Assembly (NCBI GenBank): GCA_035772405.1
Contig: JAYKKM010000375.1
Span: 825,001-889,000, forward strand
Origin: Chrysogorgia sp. JL179-B06
Lineage: Eukaryota > Cnidaria > Anthozoa > Scleralcyonacea > Chrysogorgiidae
Reading direction: 5' to 3'
DNA: 64,000 nt
The translations under genes were made by a program, and so were the position numbers. Below, one piece after another: positions 51,351 through 62,213 of this stretch; positions within the stretch are counted from its first letter, which is position 1, and each line of letters begins with the position of its first letter. The notes beneath the pieces were generated by a model. The model worked only from the letters and a program-made list of their open reading frames with translations. It ran no database searches and had not been told where the DNA came from.

Positions 51351-52687
51351 GTGACCCTCCACGCGAAAACGTACCTTAACGCTTTAGCGAACGGCATGAA
51401 AATACCGTTCGCTTACCGTTTGGTAAGCGTTCGAACGCTTTAAGAAGCCGTTCGAACGGTTTGATAAAACGTTTAAAATTATTAACAGAGCGTTCGAACG
51501 CCTGTTATTAAACGTTCGGTGCCTATTATTAACCGTTCGAACGGCTAACTGAAACCGTTCGAACGGCGAACAGTTAGCCGTTCGAACGGTTTCAGTTAGC
51601 CGTTCGAACGGTTAGTAACAGGCGCCGGTTTTACCAAACCGTTCAAACGGCTTCTTAAAGCGTTCGAAAGCCTTACCGAACGGTAGGGAAATGAAACGGC
51701 ATTTTCATGCCGTTCAGTGTTCGCTAAAGGGTTATTAGCGCGAGCGTTTAATCGGGTTTACATTGTATGCACGAATTCAAACGCCGGATTATGACGAGCG
51801 CATAATGGTTCAGTTATAGGGCGTAAGAATAAAGAGTTTGATCGAACGCCAATGACAAGCCAACTAGGTCGTGTGCGGCTTGACAGGTGTGAGAACACGG
51901 GAAGACAGCTCTAACGTAATGCGAGATTATGTTTGTTGTTGCCAACACAGACTCACTTCATTTGACGAATTGCGGTTAAAGTACATTGGACGCAATTCCT
52001 AATCGCTAACTGAAACCGTTCTAACGGCGTTAGAATGGCTTCCCCAAAGCGTTCGAACGCCTTATAAGCAAAGATTTACGCAAATCTATAAGCAAAATGT
52101 GACAAGAAATAATTTTATATCATTCGAACGATTTCAACTAGTCTACATAAAGATTATTGACGCGCAATTGACATTTTTCGCATGATCCCCATAGCTGTCC
52201 TTCCGGAACAACCGCGACAGCAATACAGCATGATCCAAACTTCCCCGCGTTCTCTGGACTTTTCTGCTGCTGTAAAACTATGAAATTTGACAGTTTTCTG
52301 TTCGAATGGTTTGATAAAGCGTTTAAAATTGTTAAAAGAACGTTCAAACGGTTTCGTTAGCCGTTCGAACAGTTGCCGTTAACTGTTCAAACGGTTTCGT
52401 TAGCCGTTCGAACAGTTAAGTTAGCCGTTCGAACGGGTTTGTTAGCCGTTTAGTTAGCCGTTAGTTGTGGTCAACCGTTCGAACGCCTATTATTATCCGT
52501 TCGAACGCCTGTTATTACCCGTTCGACCTCCTGTTGTTAACCGTTTAGTTAGTTTGCGAAACCGTTCGAACGTTTTTCGAAACCGTTCGAACGCTTTTAC
52601 AAGCCGTTTGTCATCCGTTCGCCGTCCGTTTTTTTGGCCGTTTAAACGGAAAAGCGTTAAGGTACGTTTTCGCGTGGAGGGTCGCAT
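51351..52687. mobile_element. nested TIR element with an array of CGTTCGAACG palindromes
   Basis: Ends TGTGACCCTCCACGCGAAAA and its complement TTTTCGCGTGGAGGGTCGCA form TIRs of about 40 bp, flanked by TA. Inside are at least 15 exact GTTCGAAC boxes and many degenerate ones, 20-40 bp apart, in two clusters (51425-51670 and 52320-52600). The left cluster is one 345-bp palindrome (see 51382). There is no coding capacity. It interrupts the larger 48528-53071 element. Confidence 0.8.
51382..51728. repeat. 345-bp palindrome built of CGTTCGAACG boxes
   Basis: CTTTAGCGAACGGCATGAAA near the left edge is mirrored by TTTCATGCCGTTC...GCTAAAG at the right. Inner segments (GAAGCCGTTCGAACGG with CCGTTCAAACGGCTTC) pair likewise. 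The symmetry centre is near 51565. Small palindromes are therefore nested in a large one. Confidence 0.78.
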
Positions 52688-52943
52688 ATAGTAACGGTTG
52701 CCTGTTCGACATTGAGTTCGCGTAATTCAAACGCGCAAAGCATATTTTTCGGCAAACATATGCTTTCTCGGCTATGTCTATATCCCATGGTAAACGCATT
52801 ATAGCATCGACAATGTTAAAAGAGCTTCTTCCACTAACAGAATATCGGTCTTTGGGATCATGTAGTACCAACGAACACAAGATACATGAATATTTATAAG
52901 ACCCTCGCTTCGCGACAAATCCGCTATCCGCTAATTTTGTCAT
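52611..52943 (-). pseudogene. Cys-patterned N-terminal fragment of a transposon-type gene
   Basis: The minus-strand start MTKLADSGFVAKRGSYKYSC is followed by a CILC pair, RYSVSGRSSFNIVDAI and VCRKIC, a two-pair cysteine (zinc-binding) domain. Similar openings occur in multi-copy cnidarian genes of the DUF6589 type (compare 54157). The frame is cut off by the nested element at 52687; beyond that the reading is the TIR. Confidence 0.4.
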
Positions 52944-53303
52944 TTATGAAATCGAGGAATTGCATTAATTAAATATTTCATACGTCACTGTACGGCATTA
53001 TCTTCGATTGGTCGCAGACTCTCTTCTCAACCGCCAGGGGGGGTGAGGACAGAGTCTGCTTTCGCAGACTATAGTATATTCAGTATTAATTTAGCAACAT
53101 TTTCACGAATATTTCACACGATATTGTCAATTGAAATAATAAAAACTAAAAATTCTGCTACGAGTTCCAGTTCTTTCAAACATCCAAAGATTTGACTTTA
53201 TTGTAATTCCCGATGCTCGATTAGAATAACAAACCAAACCATTCACCTCAAAAAAAGTATTAACATTTACGGGTCAGTTGACTAACACCAGCCCTAAACT
53301 TAC

Positions 53304-53534
53304 TTGTATAAAGCTTTTTGGTTCGTTTACTACGGCCTCGTAATCTCCAAAACCATAAGAACCCAAACGAAATGTCCTGAGATCAAAATCGTTGTCCAAC
53401 TTTATCTTAATAAAAACCCGCTGAGCAGGAGCCGTTGCATTTGCAGCATTTTCAAACCTAATCTTGTAAATCATTTTCTCGTTAACACGGACAAATCTGG
53501 ATTCGCCAAAACCAGCAGGCCCAACAATATCGTT
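53304..53534 (-). CDS. host extracellular gene, first visible exon (bacterial-type repeat module)
   Basis: 231 bp, phase 0 at both ends, with acceptor GATTTTTAG above 53534 and donor ACAA/GTAAGT below 53304. It encodes NDIVGPAGFGESRFVRVNEK ... FENAANATAPAQRVFIKIKL ... FRLGSYGFGDYEAV. The G-P-A-G-F-G start, FENxxxATAPAQ and L-x-x-F-R-L-G-x-x-G-F-G are the signatures of a long repeat seen mainly in huge bacterial surface proteins. With exons 47308, 26529, 23897 and 19523 it makes one complete module of about 240 residues, followed by EGF domains. The gene start lies upstream, outside what I can recognise. Product: a large secreted or membrane adhesion/matrix protein (inferred). Confidence 0.85.
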
Positions 53535-54156
53535 CTAAAAATCATCAAAAACGAAAATTGTTATATTAAAAATGAATAATGATATGATTTTGTACTGTTG
53601 GTAAAGGAATCGAAGTCGTATTATAGTCACCAGTCATTCCTGTAATAGCCAAATGATTTTTTAAGAAGCATGAGGTACTAAAAACTTTGACACATGTTCC
53701 AATTTTACATTTCAAAACATTCTATTATAATTCTAATAGTCCTTACGGTTTAAGGAAAATCTAGTTTTTTCGCATAGTAAATAACGTTCCAATCAATTTT
53801 ACTTATTCCTGATTGGCTAATGACAGCTGAGTAAAAGCTGAACATTAAACAGCAATATGGAGTAGAGCAGTATGGGGAGTTTTCAACCCGCCATCGCGGA
53901 ATCGACGAGTGAAAATCCTGGTTGCGGCTGGTCACGTGCCCCCTGAAAATTTTTTTTTTAAATTAATGTTTTCACAAACACTTAGGGAGGGGTGAAAAAG
54001 GTTCTTTTCACCTCTCTGGTGCCAATCTGTCTCCTTGCACAATAACTGTCAAAACAAAAGGCAATGAACAAAAGGCAAACGAACTTGTAGGTTTCAGATC
54101 GAAGATCGTGTCGAATCCAAATATTACGGAAACCCCGAAGGTCTACAAATCGGCTA

Positions 54157-55830
54157 ATGCACCATCTAATACTTGTACAGCTAAAGAACTTGTACAACAA
54201 GGCAAATCTTCAACTGCTTGCTTCGGCCGAAATGCTTTACGGAGGAAGAATTCCATGTGATGATGTGTTCCCTCGTTTAATCTGCAGGCCGTGTGAAAGA
54301 AGATTAAATAATTTCACAAAGTTCAAAGACGCTAATTTGTGAGAGCCAAACCAACTTCGTGCGCACTACAGGAGATACAGTCACATTTCACCCGCTGCCT
54401 CGATAACTGCGGCGAAAAGTTGCAAAAGAATCAACTCAACTTAACCATCAAGCCGTCGTGGACTGACTTTTGATGATGTGTATATGTCATCAACTGAAAC
54501 TCAAGCAAGCTCACAGTTGTTAAATGGCGCATTTTATCACTACTTTATATCCACATGAAACTTCTGAAGAATATGGAGCTCAAGGGAACAACCATAGTGA
54601 TCTACTGTTTACTGAAGTTCTGGAGATGTACAATGAGCTGAAGAAAGTTTCGAGAAGGGAGTCCAACTCAGTTCTTCGGTAAAAAAACTTCGAAGGTTTG
54701 AGCAAGCTGGATATCCAAGACATCGCTAATGAGATCAGAACACAGTGCCCGTTGACATATATGGTGTTGTTGGTAATGATAGAAGTAGAATACAGGGGGA
54801 AAAGTTAGCGCCCCTGTCCCTTATATATGTATGGTATCATGATGTTCAAAAGATGGCATGAACTAAGCCGTTTACAAAGAGTCAATACCATGTTATTGGC
54901 CGAAAGTGATGCTAAAATGTAGGTAAATATATAAATATTAAGCTAATAAAGTATCCTATATCTTATATTGCCTTCATATTATTAACTCAAGTACATTTCT
55001 TTAAAAAAAAATAAGGGCGACGATTTTTACATGAAAAACAACTGTCAACACGTTGCCGCAACTAAATTACAAGTCAAAGTTATTGATGCGTGTAACATTA
55101 ACTTAACTTAAGCAAAATCTACTCTCGTATAGTTGTATACGATTCCACTTATTTTTAATTGCTATTTTTGGATTATCATTTACTTTTACAGATTTACAGT
55201 ATGTATAAAAAAAACGGAACCGGCATGAAATTATAAGTTAACATTCCTTTCAAACAACTTACAGTATTGTAGTAAGCCCTAGACACCAGAGCAAATATTA
55301 GACAAGAAGAGCAAATATTAATTAATGTTATGCCGGTTCCGTTTTTTATAAACAAGTATGGAATTTGTCTTGACAAAACCAAGCAATATACTATCCTGGA
55401 TGAAATTGGTAATCACTTTATCGACAAGGTGGTGGAACAGGTGAAGGCATGCGGGGGAAAAGTTTACCTTTGATCTAGACAACATTGATTGGGATTTGAA
55501 TGTAAATGAAATGTGGTCTGATAACCAGAACAGAAGTGTTCACACTGTAGCAACAACTTTGTTATTTAATCGTGTTTCTTCAAACCATCTATCAGATGAA
55601 GAGCCCAGCAATCGTTATCTAAATGTGACCTTGCTAAAACAGTATCAATGACTTATGGTGAAGCTGCGGCTAGAAAACAACGCTACAAGAAATTTGCTGC
55701 TCGAATACTATGTGAATTCATCCCTGCATTTAGCTTTCTCAAGGACATTGCGTGCATGTACAATTTCAGTCAAACTACAAAGATGAAATTTATGCTAAAT
55801 CAGTTGTGGTTCCATTACCTGTGGTAATGA
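54157..55830 (+). pseudogene. broken DUF6589-like multi-copy gene
   Basis: Readable pieces in order: a Cys-pair segment ICRPCERRLNNFTKF (54280-54340), LSKLDIQDIANEIRTQCPLT (54690-54755), FKRWHELSRLQRVNTMLL (54845-54895), YGICLDKTKQYTILDEIGNHFIDKVVEQVK (55350-55450) and FDLDNIDWDLNVNEMW ... SVHTVATTLLFNRVS (55470-55580). The D-N-I-D ... H-x-x-A-T sequence resembles the DUF6589 family, common as repeats in cnidarian genomes. Frameshifts and stops separate all pieces. The family name is tentative. Confidence 0.45.
55203..55345. repeat. inverted repeat inside the broken DUF6589-like gene
   Basis: AAAAACGGAACCGGCAT at the left is mirrored by ATGCCGGTTCCGTTTTTTAT at the right, enclosing a direct repeat of AGAGCAAATATTA. 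It fits a small MITE that split the gene. Confidence 0.6.
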
Positions 55831-56114
55831 ATGATGAAAAAACGTTTGCTGAAGTTGTCGACGTTTTGGACCAGATTGAAACTTGGATACATTAAATCTA
55901 CTCATGAGCTTGGTTCCTTTTACCTGTTAAAGCTCCTGATATATTACCACTTCCGCCAGCATCTCTACAAGGCTCATCTACACCCTTCAGCCATTGTCAC
56001 TGTAGTGTATTACAGTACATCGGAAGCGCAAGTTGAACACTCTTGTATGCATGATCAGTTATGTAAATAAGAGTATAAAAGCTAGTGTTTTGTAATTATA
56101 TTAGTTAGTTCTTT

Positions 56115-56382
56115 TGTTGAGTAAATTGATGTAATTAATTAGCATATTTTGAATAATTAGTGACACTGGAGAACTTGAAACTTAGTAGGTAATTGTTGTT
56201 ATGAATACCGCACACAAGTTTAATGATCTGTTGTTTATGTAATTTAATATCGGGGTGCGGCCCACTATAATGGTTATACGAAACCTTGTAACAAGTGAGA
56301 TTGTGATTGTCACTCGAGGTGAGCACGTTTGTAAGAGTTGAGGAATAAATGTTTTATAAAGATAGATACAGTCCCTTTGAAT
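56115..56382 (+). repeat. BEL/Pao 5' LTR
   Basis: Carries a segment (GTGACACTGGAGAACTTGAA...) that the 3' LTR lacks; otherwise near identical. AATAAA lies at 56343-56348. Confidence 0.85.
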
Positions 56383-56506
56383 GTGATCGTGCTCATCGTA
56401 ACTTTTGAACCTGAGTGGAAGGAATTTCCACGACACTTGGACCTTCGAACCGGAGTTACGTGAGCGAAACAGATTTACCGTGAAGAGATTGAGAGTGTGA
56501 GAAGAC

Positions 56507-57540
56507 ATGACAGATCCCTTGAAGAAGAAAAGACGAACGCGTGCTGGTCACAGAGCATATGTGACTAAAACACTTTGCGACATTACGAAGAGCGGGGAAA
56601 ACCTGAAGAAAGAAGAACGACCGAGACTAATCAACTTAACGTCTTCACTCGAAGAACAGTACGAAGCAATCAAGACATTAGACAACGAAATATTGGACCT
56701 TCTTTTCAACAAAGAAGGTGTAGAAGATGACGAAATCGTCGAAGAGATCGAAGAGTCGGGGAGATTGGGAGATAACTTATTTGGACGAACTCTTGAAAAG
56801 GAACGAGTTGACAGAGAGCGCCTCAACGAAAGAAAAGGAAACGAGTAGCCAGCAAACACGAGTCATTCGTGCGACACTCCCGAAACTTGAAGTGCGGAAG
56901 TTTGGCGGAAAGCCTGAACAGTGGCAAGAATTTTGGGATAGTTTTCAGAATCCCGAATTTATCATAGATTGACAAGTTCTCATATCTACGTGGTTTAGTG
57001 GAAGAGCCAGCGAAAACCGCAATCTCTGGATTCTCCTTAACGTCGGCGAGCTACGAAGCAGCCCTTGGGCTACTTACAGTAAGCGCAGATTTGGGAAGAA
57101 AGAAAATATTCAGAAGGATCACATCAACGAACTGATGAAAGTCGCACCAGTACCTAGCGCACGAGACACCGCGAAACTAAGAAAACTACATGACATCTTC
57201 GAGACCCACAACAGAGGATTGCAAGCGCTCAAAGTCGAACCGACCACCTATTCCGCCATCGTGGTTCACGCAATCGTCGAACATTCGTATGAACGACGAA
57301 AAGACAGATGGCAACAAGAAAAGATCATGGCATGGACCAAGTACAAGCAACACATTGTTGATGAAAGCAACCGACGACAGTTGCGCCTTTTGTAGAGACA
57401 AGCACGAACACCACGAATGTAAGGTAGTTAATTATTTAGATGAAAGAAAACAACTATTTCGTAAGTACGGTAAATGTTTTATTTGTATTAGGAAAGGTCA
57501 TATAGCTGCTAAATGTAATTCTAAATTATACTTGTACTAG
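56507..57540 (+). pseudogene. BEL/Pao gag region (broken)
   Basis: Begins MTDPLKKKRRTRAGHRAYVT (56507). After a frame change it reads LPKLEVRKFGGKPEQWQEFW (56878-56940), the DUF1759 gag signature. It continues from 57135 and ends in a zinc-knuckle region (SCAFCRDKHEHHEC, then CFICIRKGHIAAKC at 57475-57520). At least three frame breaks separate the pieces. Confidence 0.85.
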
Positions 57541-57689
57541 TTGCGGGGGTAATCATCATAGGTCCATTTGTGAAGGCCGAGCCGATCTTGCTAACTCTAT
57601 AAATGCCAGTCTGGTCAGTCCAGCATTGCACATAGACGCAGAAACCTGAGTTGCGTTACAAACCGCACAAGCGGTTTTAAAAGGGAAGA

Positions 57690-60600
57690 GCGCTAGTACC
57701 AGGGTTCGAGTCATGTTCGATTCGGGAAGTCACAGGTATTTTGTGAAAAAGAGAACTGCTGAGTCAGTTAAGTTAGATGTTAAGAGTGGATTGAAATCAG
57801 TACCTATGGGAAAAGTTTGACGGACAAGGGATTGCGAAATGTTTAGAAGCTAGATATAGCGCCTTTGAGGACTGGTAAGACCATAACGATTGAGGCTTAT
57901 GAAGTGCCCAGCATTTCGCAGATTAAAAACGAGCACATTGAGGTAATGAAGACTCGTTATCCTCATATTCAAGGGTTGTGGTTCTCAGATGAATGCGTTA
58001 ATAAGGAAGAGCTTGAAATTGACATTCTTATTGGCTCAGATTACCTATGGTGCTTTCAAGAGGGGAGAACCATAAGGGAAAAGCGAGATGAACCTGTAGC
58101 AGTCGAAACAAGTCTGGGTTGGGTACTGTCGGGGCCAATGAAATGTAGCGAGATGCAGGAGCGAAGGGTGAATGTGTCCTTTGTTAAACAGGAGATTGTG
58201 AAGGATGAAGAGTTGAAGAACTCTGTGCAAAGGTTGTTGGACCTAGAAACTCTAGGGATTAGAGAGACCAACGAGGTGCATGAAGCATTGAAGGATGGAA
58301 TTGAGTTTAACGGTGAGAGGTACAAGGTGTCTTTACCATGGAAAGAAGGGCACCCAGATCTTCCTAGTAATTACAGGAATAGCGTAAGAAGGTTGAAAGG
58401 TCAGCTAGGCAGACTGAAAAAAGAACCTGAGGTTCTTGGCGAGTATGACAGAATAATTAAAGAGCAGTACAAGGAAGGAATTGTTGAGAAGGTTGGCACT
58501 TGATAGCACAGAACAGGTACACTATCTTCCTCACCATGCCGTTGTTCGAAAGAGGCAAAAACCACTAAGGTTAGGGTAGTGTACGATGCTTCAGCAAAGG
58601 AGAGTAAACATAGTGCTTCGTTAATGATTGTTTGCATGTGGGACCTGCACTTTCTCCCTTGTTGTTTGAGATATTGTTAAGATTCAGAGAAAAGAGAGTG
58701 GCTTTAGTGGGAGATATAGAAAAGGCTTTTTTTACATAGAAGTAAGCAAGAAGGATATAGATTGTTTGAGATTTCTGTGCAGGTGAACGATGTCAATAGT
58801 GAGTTAGTTGAGCCAGTTGTGTATAGATTTTGCCGTGTTGTATTTGGAGTGAACAGTTCGCCATTTCTCCTTAATGCAACATTGCAGCACCACTTAGATA
58901 CATTTGAAAATGAGGACCCAGAGTTTGTGAGAAAGATGAAAGAAAGCTTTTATGAAGACGATCTTGTATCAGGGGATGAAACGTTAGAGAAAACTTTTAA
59001 GTTGTATGAGAAGGCCAAGGAAGGATTGGCGAGTGGTGGATTTAGGTTGCGAAAGTGGATGATCAATAGTAAGGAGCTAATAGACAGAATTGACTTGTGT
59101 GAAGAAGGAAAGGTAGAGAAGGAGAAAGGAGTAGATGATCAGACATATGCAAAGGCTGTGCTAGGCGGAAAGGAGGGTATGAGATCAGAGAAAGTGCTTG
59201 GACAGGAGTGGGATTGTCAAACAGATATGTTTCAGTTTAATTTAGGGAAACTGGAAAGTAAAGCAGAAAGGTTGGTAGCTACAAAGAGAAATTTTTTGAG
59301 TCTGTTGGCCAGTCCATTTGACCCGCTAGGAATTATTAGCCCAGTCATTGTGAGTGCAAAAATTATTTTCCAAGAATTGTGTGCAGAGAAGATTGGTTGG
59401 GATGATGAGTTGAGAAGTGGATTTTTTTTGAGAAGTGGATGAATGATCTGGGAAGTGCTGGAGAGGTTTCAGTGCCGACGTGTCTGTATGGATTGAATAA
59501 GGTATATGTGAAGTGTTCATTGCATGGGTTTGCTGATGCCGGCTCGAAGCCCATTGTGCTGTTATTTACTTTGTCTGCCAAGCTGACAGTGGCATTCATG
59601 TGGAAATGCTCACTTCAAAAACTAGAGTTTCACCTCTGAAAGCCCTAACTATTCCAAGGTTGGAATTGATGACAGGAAGGATACTAGCTCAGCTAATGGA
59701 CAAGGTTAAGAATGCTTTGAAGGAGAATGTTGAGGTAGTTGAAACTTATTATTGGTTAGATAGTAAGACAGCATTATGTTGGATAAATAATCAAGGAGAG
59801 TGGAAGCAGTTTGTGAGGCACAGAGTGAATGAGATTTTACGGTTGCGTAGAAAGAAAGAATGGGGCCATTGCCCAGGCAAGGATAACCCAGCAGATATAG
59901 GGTCAAGCTGGGGAGTATTAGGTACTGAACTAAAGGAATCGGAATTGTGGTGCAAAGGACCACCATGGTTGTCTGCACCTAAAGATGAGTGGCCACAGGG
60001 ATGGTTGGTTGTGGAAACACCGAGAGCGTGGAAGAGACGAAAAGGGTTTTAGTTCATGTGGTAGAACTATAGAAGACGTGAAGGAACCAAGTGTTCAGTG
60101 TATTGTAGATGTGAACCGGTACAGTAAGTTAGGTGGATTGCTGAGGGTGACCGCCTTGGTGGCACGGTTTATTTTCAACCTACAGGCAAGAAGAAAGGGT
60201 TTCTTGAAGAGGACAGGTGAAGTTGAGACAGAGGAGATAGTAGAGGCTGAGAAAAGTTGGATAAAAGCGGTACAGGTAGATCTAAAGAGTACACCCAACT
60301 TTGAGACGTTAGTGAAGGACCTAGGTGTAGTTAACTATGGTGATGTCCTAAAGTGCAAGGGTAGACTAAGTAATTCCGAATTAGATGTCGAGGTCCAGGA
60401 ATCAGATAATGCAAAGACATTCAAGGCAACCAGCAAAGTGTTAAAGAGGTTAGGTGAGGATCCTGAAGTGATTGCCCACTTAACAAAGAATAGGATTATT
60501 GAATGGAGATTTAATCTTGAAAAGGCACCATGGTGGGGTGGTTTCTATGAACGGATGGTGGGAAGTGTTAAACGATGCTTAAGAAAGGTGCTTGGAAATG

Positions 60601-60896
60601 CAAGGTTGAAGTTGGATGAGCTATTAACCATTTTTCTGGAGGTTGAGGGAACTTTAAATTGCAGACCTCTGACTTATGAATATGATGAGGTTGGTGCGGA
60701 GGTGTTAACTCCCTCACACTTAGTATACGGCAGGAGGCTTGTAAGTTTGCCTGATGAAGTGTATGATGAGGAAGAAGAGAGTGAGAACGGCTTTCTCAAA
60801 AGGTTCAGGTATTTGGTTCATTATAAAGGTTCAGGTATTTGGTTCATTATTTGGTTCAGGTATTTGGTTCATTATAAAGGTTCATTACTGGAATAG
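57690..60896 (+). pseudogene. BEL/Pao pol region (broken, integrase core deleted)
   Basis: A retropepsin-like VMFDSGS occurs near 57713-57733. Pieces of the RT follow at 57865-58503 and 58762-59442, with the active-site position reading FYEDDLVSG in place of the usual Y-V-D-D. RNase H follows (HGFADAGSK near 59524, then a LDSKTALCWI segment at 59755). The integrase retains its N-terminal part up to GRLSNSELDVE (60390) and the C-terminal part from WWGGFYERMVGSVK (60530). The middle with the first two catalytic Asp residues is missing. Not functional. Confidence 0.85.
60800..60886 (+). repeat. minisatellite inside the BEL/Pao pol
   Basis: GGTTCAGGTATTTGGTTCATTA repeated about three times with variants (unit 22-28 bp). 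It expands the linker before the DUF5641-type end and creates two overlapping open frames. Confidence 0.8.
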
Positions 60897-61185
60897 ATGG
60901 CGTAGCGAATATTTGACTGATTTAAGGGAGTACCATAAAATTGGTAAGCATGATCTTGCAGTGGAACTGCAGGTTGGAGATATTGTCTTGGTGAGAGAAG
61001 ACAACATAAAAAGAAATTGTTGGAAATTGGGTAAGGTGGAAGAATTAGTTGTTGGAAAGGATCAGGTTATCAGAGGTGCCAAATTGAAGGTGTTGACCAA
61101 GGGAAAGCCAGTTTACCTGAGCAGACCCATACAAAAGTTATACCCATTAGAGGTCAGTCGTGGCTGTAAGATATTGGATGACTAG
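60890..61185 (+). pseudogene. BEL/Pao DUF5641-type C-terminal domain
   Basis: WNRWRSEYLTDLREYHKIG, then LQVGDIVLVREDNIKRNCWK, LGKVEELVVGKDQVIRGAKL and RPIQKLYPLE. This is the standard closing domain of BEL/Pao polyproteins. It is intact over this stretch, ending 140 bp before the 3' LTR. Confidence 0.85.
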
Positions 61186-61326
61186 AAAGCAGGGAAGAAC
61201 GACGATGGTACAGAAGCGTCTATAGGTATTAGGAGAACACCTAAACGTGCCGCTGCGATTGATTCATTCTGGAAAACAAGAGTTATGCTTGAACCTCAGC
61301 CTTAGCCTTAGGTCAAGGGGGGAGTG

Positions 61327-61565
61327 TGTTGAGTAAATTGATGTAATCAATTAGCATATTTTGAATAATTGGTAATTGTTGTTATGAATACCGCACACAA
61401 GTTTAATGATCTGTTGTTTATGTAATTTAATATCGGGGTGCGGCCCACTATAATGGATATACGAAACCTTGTAACAAGTGAGATTGTGATTGTCGCTCGA
61501 GGTGAGCACGTTTGTAAGAGTTGAGGAATAAATGTTTTCTAAAGATAGATACAGTCCCTTTGAAT
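61327..61565 (+). repeat. BEL/Pao 3' LTR
   Basis: Starts TGTTGAGTAAATTGATGTAA. It lacks about 28 bp present in the 5' LTR and is directly abutted by a fragment of another BEL/Pao element. Confidence 0.85.
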
Positions 61566-61589
61566 CAATCGTTAATGGTCTCCCCGTAA

Positions 61590-62010
61590 CCGTTACTACT
61601 GAATCTCAACACGCTTTTAACAGGCAAGACGAAGCTGGTAATGCCACCGCCAGGGAAATTTCAGAAAGAAGACGTGTACTGTAGGCGACGATGGCGACGA
61701 GTACAACACTTATCCAATGAGTTCTGGACTCGTTGGAGGAAAGAATATTTACAGAACCTACAGACTAGACCAAAGTGGACAAGACTACGCAGGAATTTTA
61801 AAGTAGGAGATGTGGTTTTGCTGACGGGTGTTCACAGTGCAAGAAACCAGTGGCCTATGGCAAGAGTGACTAGCGTAAATAGAGATGACCAAGGGTGGTT
61901 CGATCAGTAACTATCAAAACATGAAGCTGATCAACCTTAGATGGTCCAGTCAATAAGCTTGTTCTGCTGGTTGAGGCCTTCGAATGAACGCTGGAGAAGA
62001 CCGGGTGAAG
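61590..62010 (+). pseudogene. tail of a second BEL/Pao element
   Basis: Reads [20 protein letters not shown], then [14 protein letters not shown] and [20 protein letters not shown], the DUF5641 end of a polyprotein clearly different from the one at 60890. Stops follow near 61910. The first element therefore inserted into, or recombined with, an older relative. Confidence 0.8.
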
Positions 62011-62213
62011 TCCCAGACGGAGAGCTACGTGAGAAATACAAACGTAATGCAGTTATGTTAAGAAACACTTATTTAATCTTAAGAATAGTTAATTTGAGAG
62101 ACGTTTGGTCAATCTTAAGAACGGTTAATCTTAAGAGATGCTTTCATTTTAATGTAAAATATTTGTTAACTATTTTAGGGGAGCCATGTAAGTGGTATTA
62201 CAACTCCCACTGA

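Larger units (their letters stand above)
48528..53071. mobile_element. 4.5-kb TIR element with 9-bp target duplication, carrying a RecQ-like helicase relic
   Basis: Both ends begin TAGTCTGCGAAAGCAGA (the right end inverted), followed by CTGTCCTCAC, a C run and GGCGGTTGAGAAGAGAGTCT, about 100 bp in all. The flanks are a perfect 9-bp duplication TAGTATATT (48519-48527 and 53072-53080). A 9-bp duplication suggests the Mutator-like class, though no transposase was found. Contents: helicase fragments on the left, a nested element (51351-52687) and the minus-strand Cys-patterned ORF (52943-52611) on the right. It sits in the intron between host exons 53304-53534 and 47308-47419. Confidence 0.85.
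56115..61565 (+). mobile_element. BEL/Pao LTR retrotransposon, degenerate
   Basis: Two LTRs (56115-56382 and 61327-61565) start TGTTGAGTAAATTGATGTAA. They differ by an indel of about 28 bp and some substitutions. A polypurine stretch (CAAGGGGGGAGTG) precedes the 3' LTR. Gag, protease, RT, RNase H, integrase and a DUF5641 end occur in BEL/Pao order but with frame breaks. No clear target duplication was seen. Confidence 0.9.

Noticed and set aside
51382..52600. CRISPR-like array
   Set aside because: The repeated unit is a short palindrome with irregular spacing, inside a TIR element in an animal genome, with no cas genes.
56115..61565. Endogenous retrovirus with envelope
   Set aside because: Gene order and the DUF1759/DUF5641 domains are those of BEL/Pao retrotransposons and no envelope frame is present.
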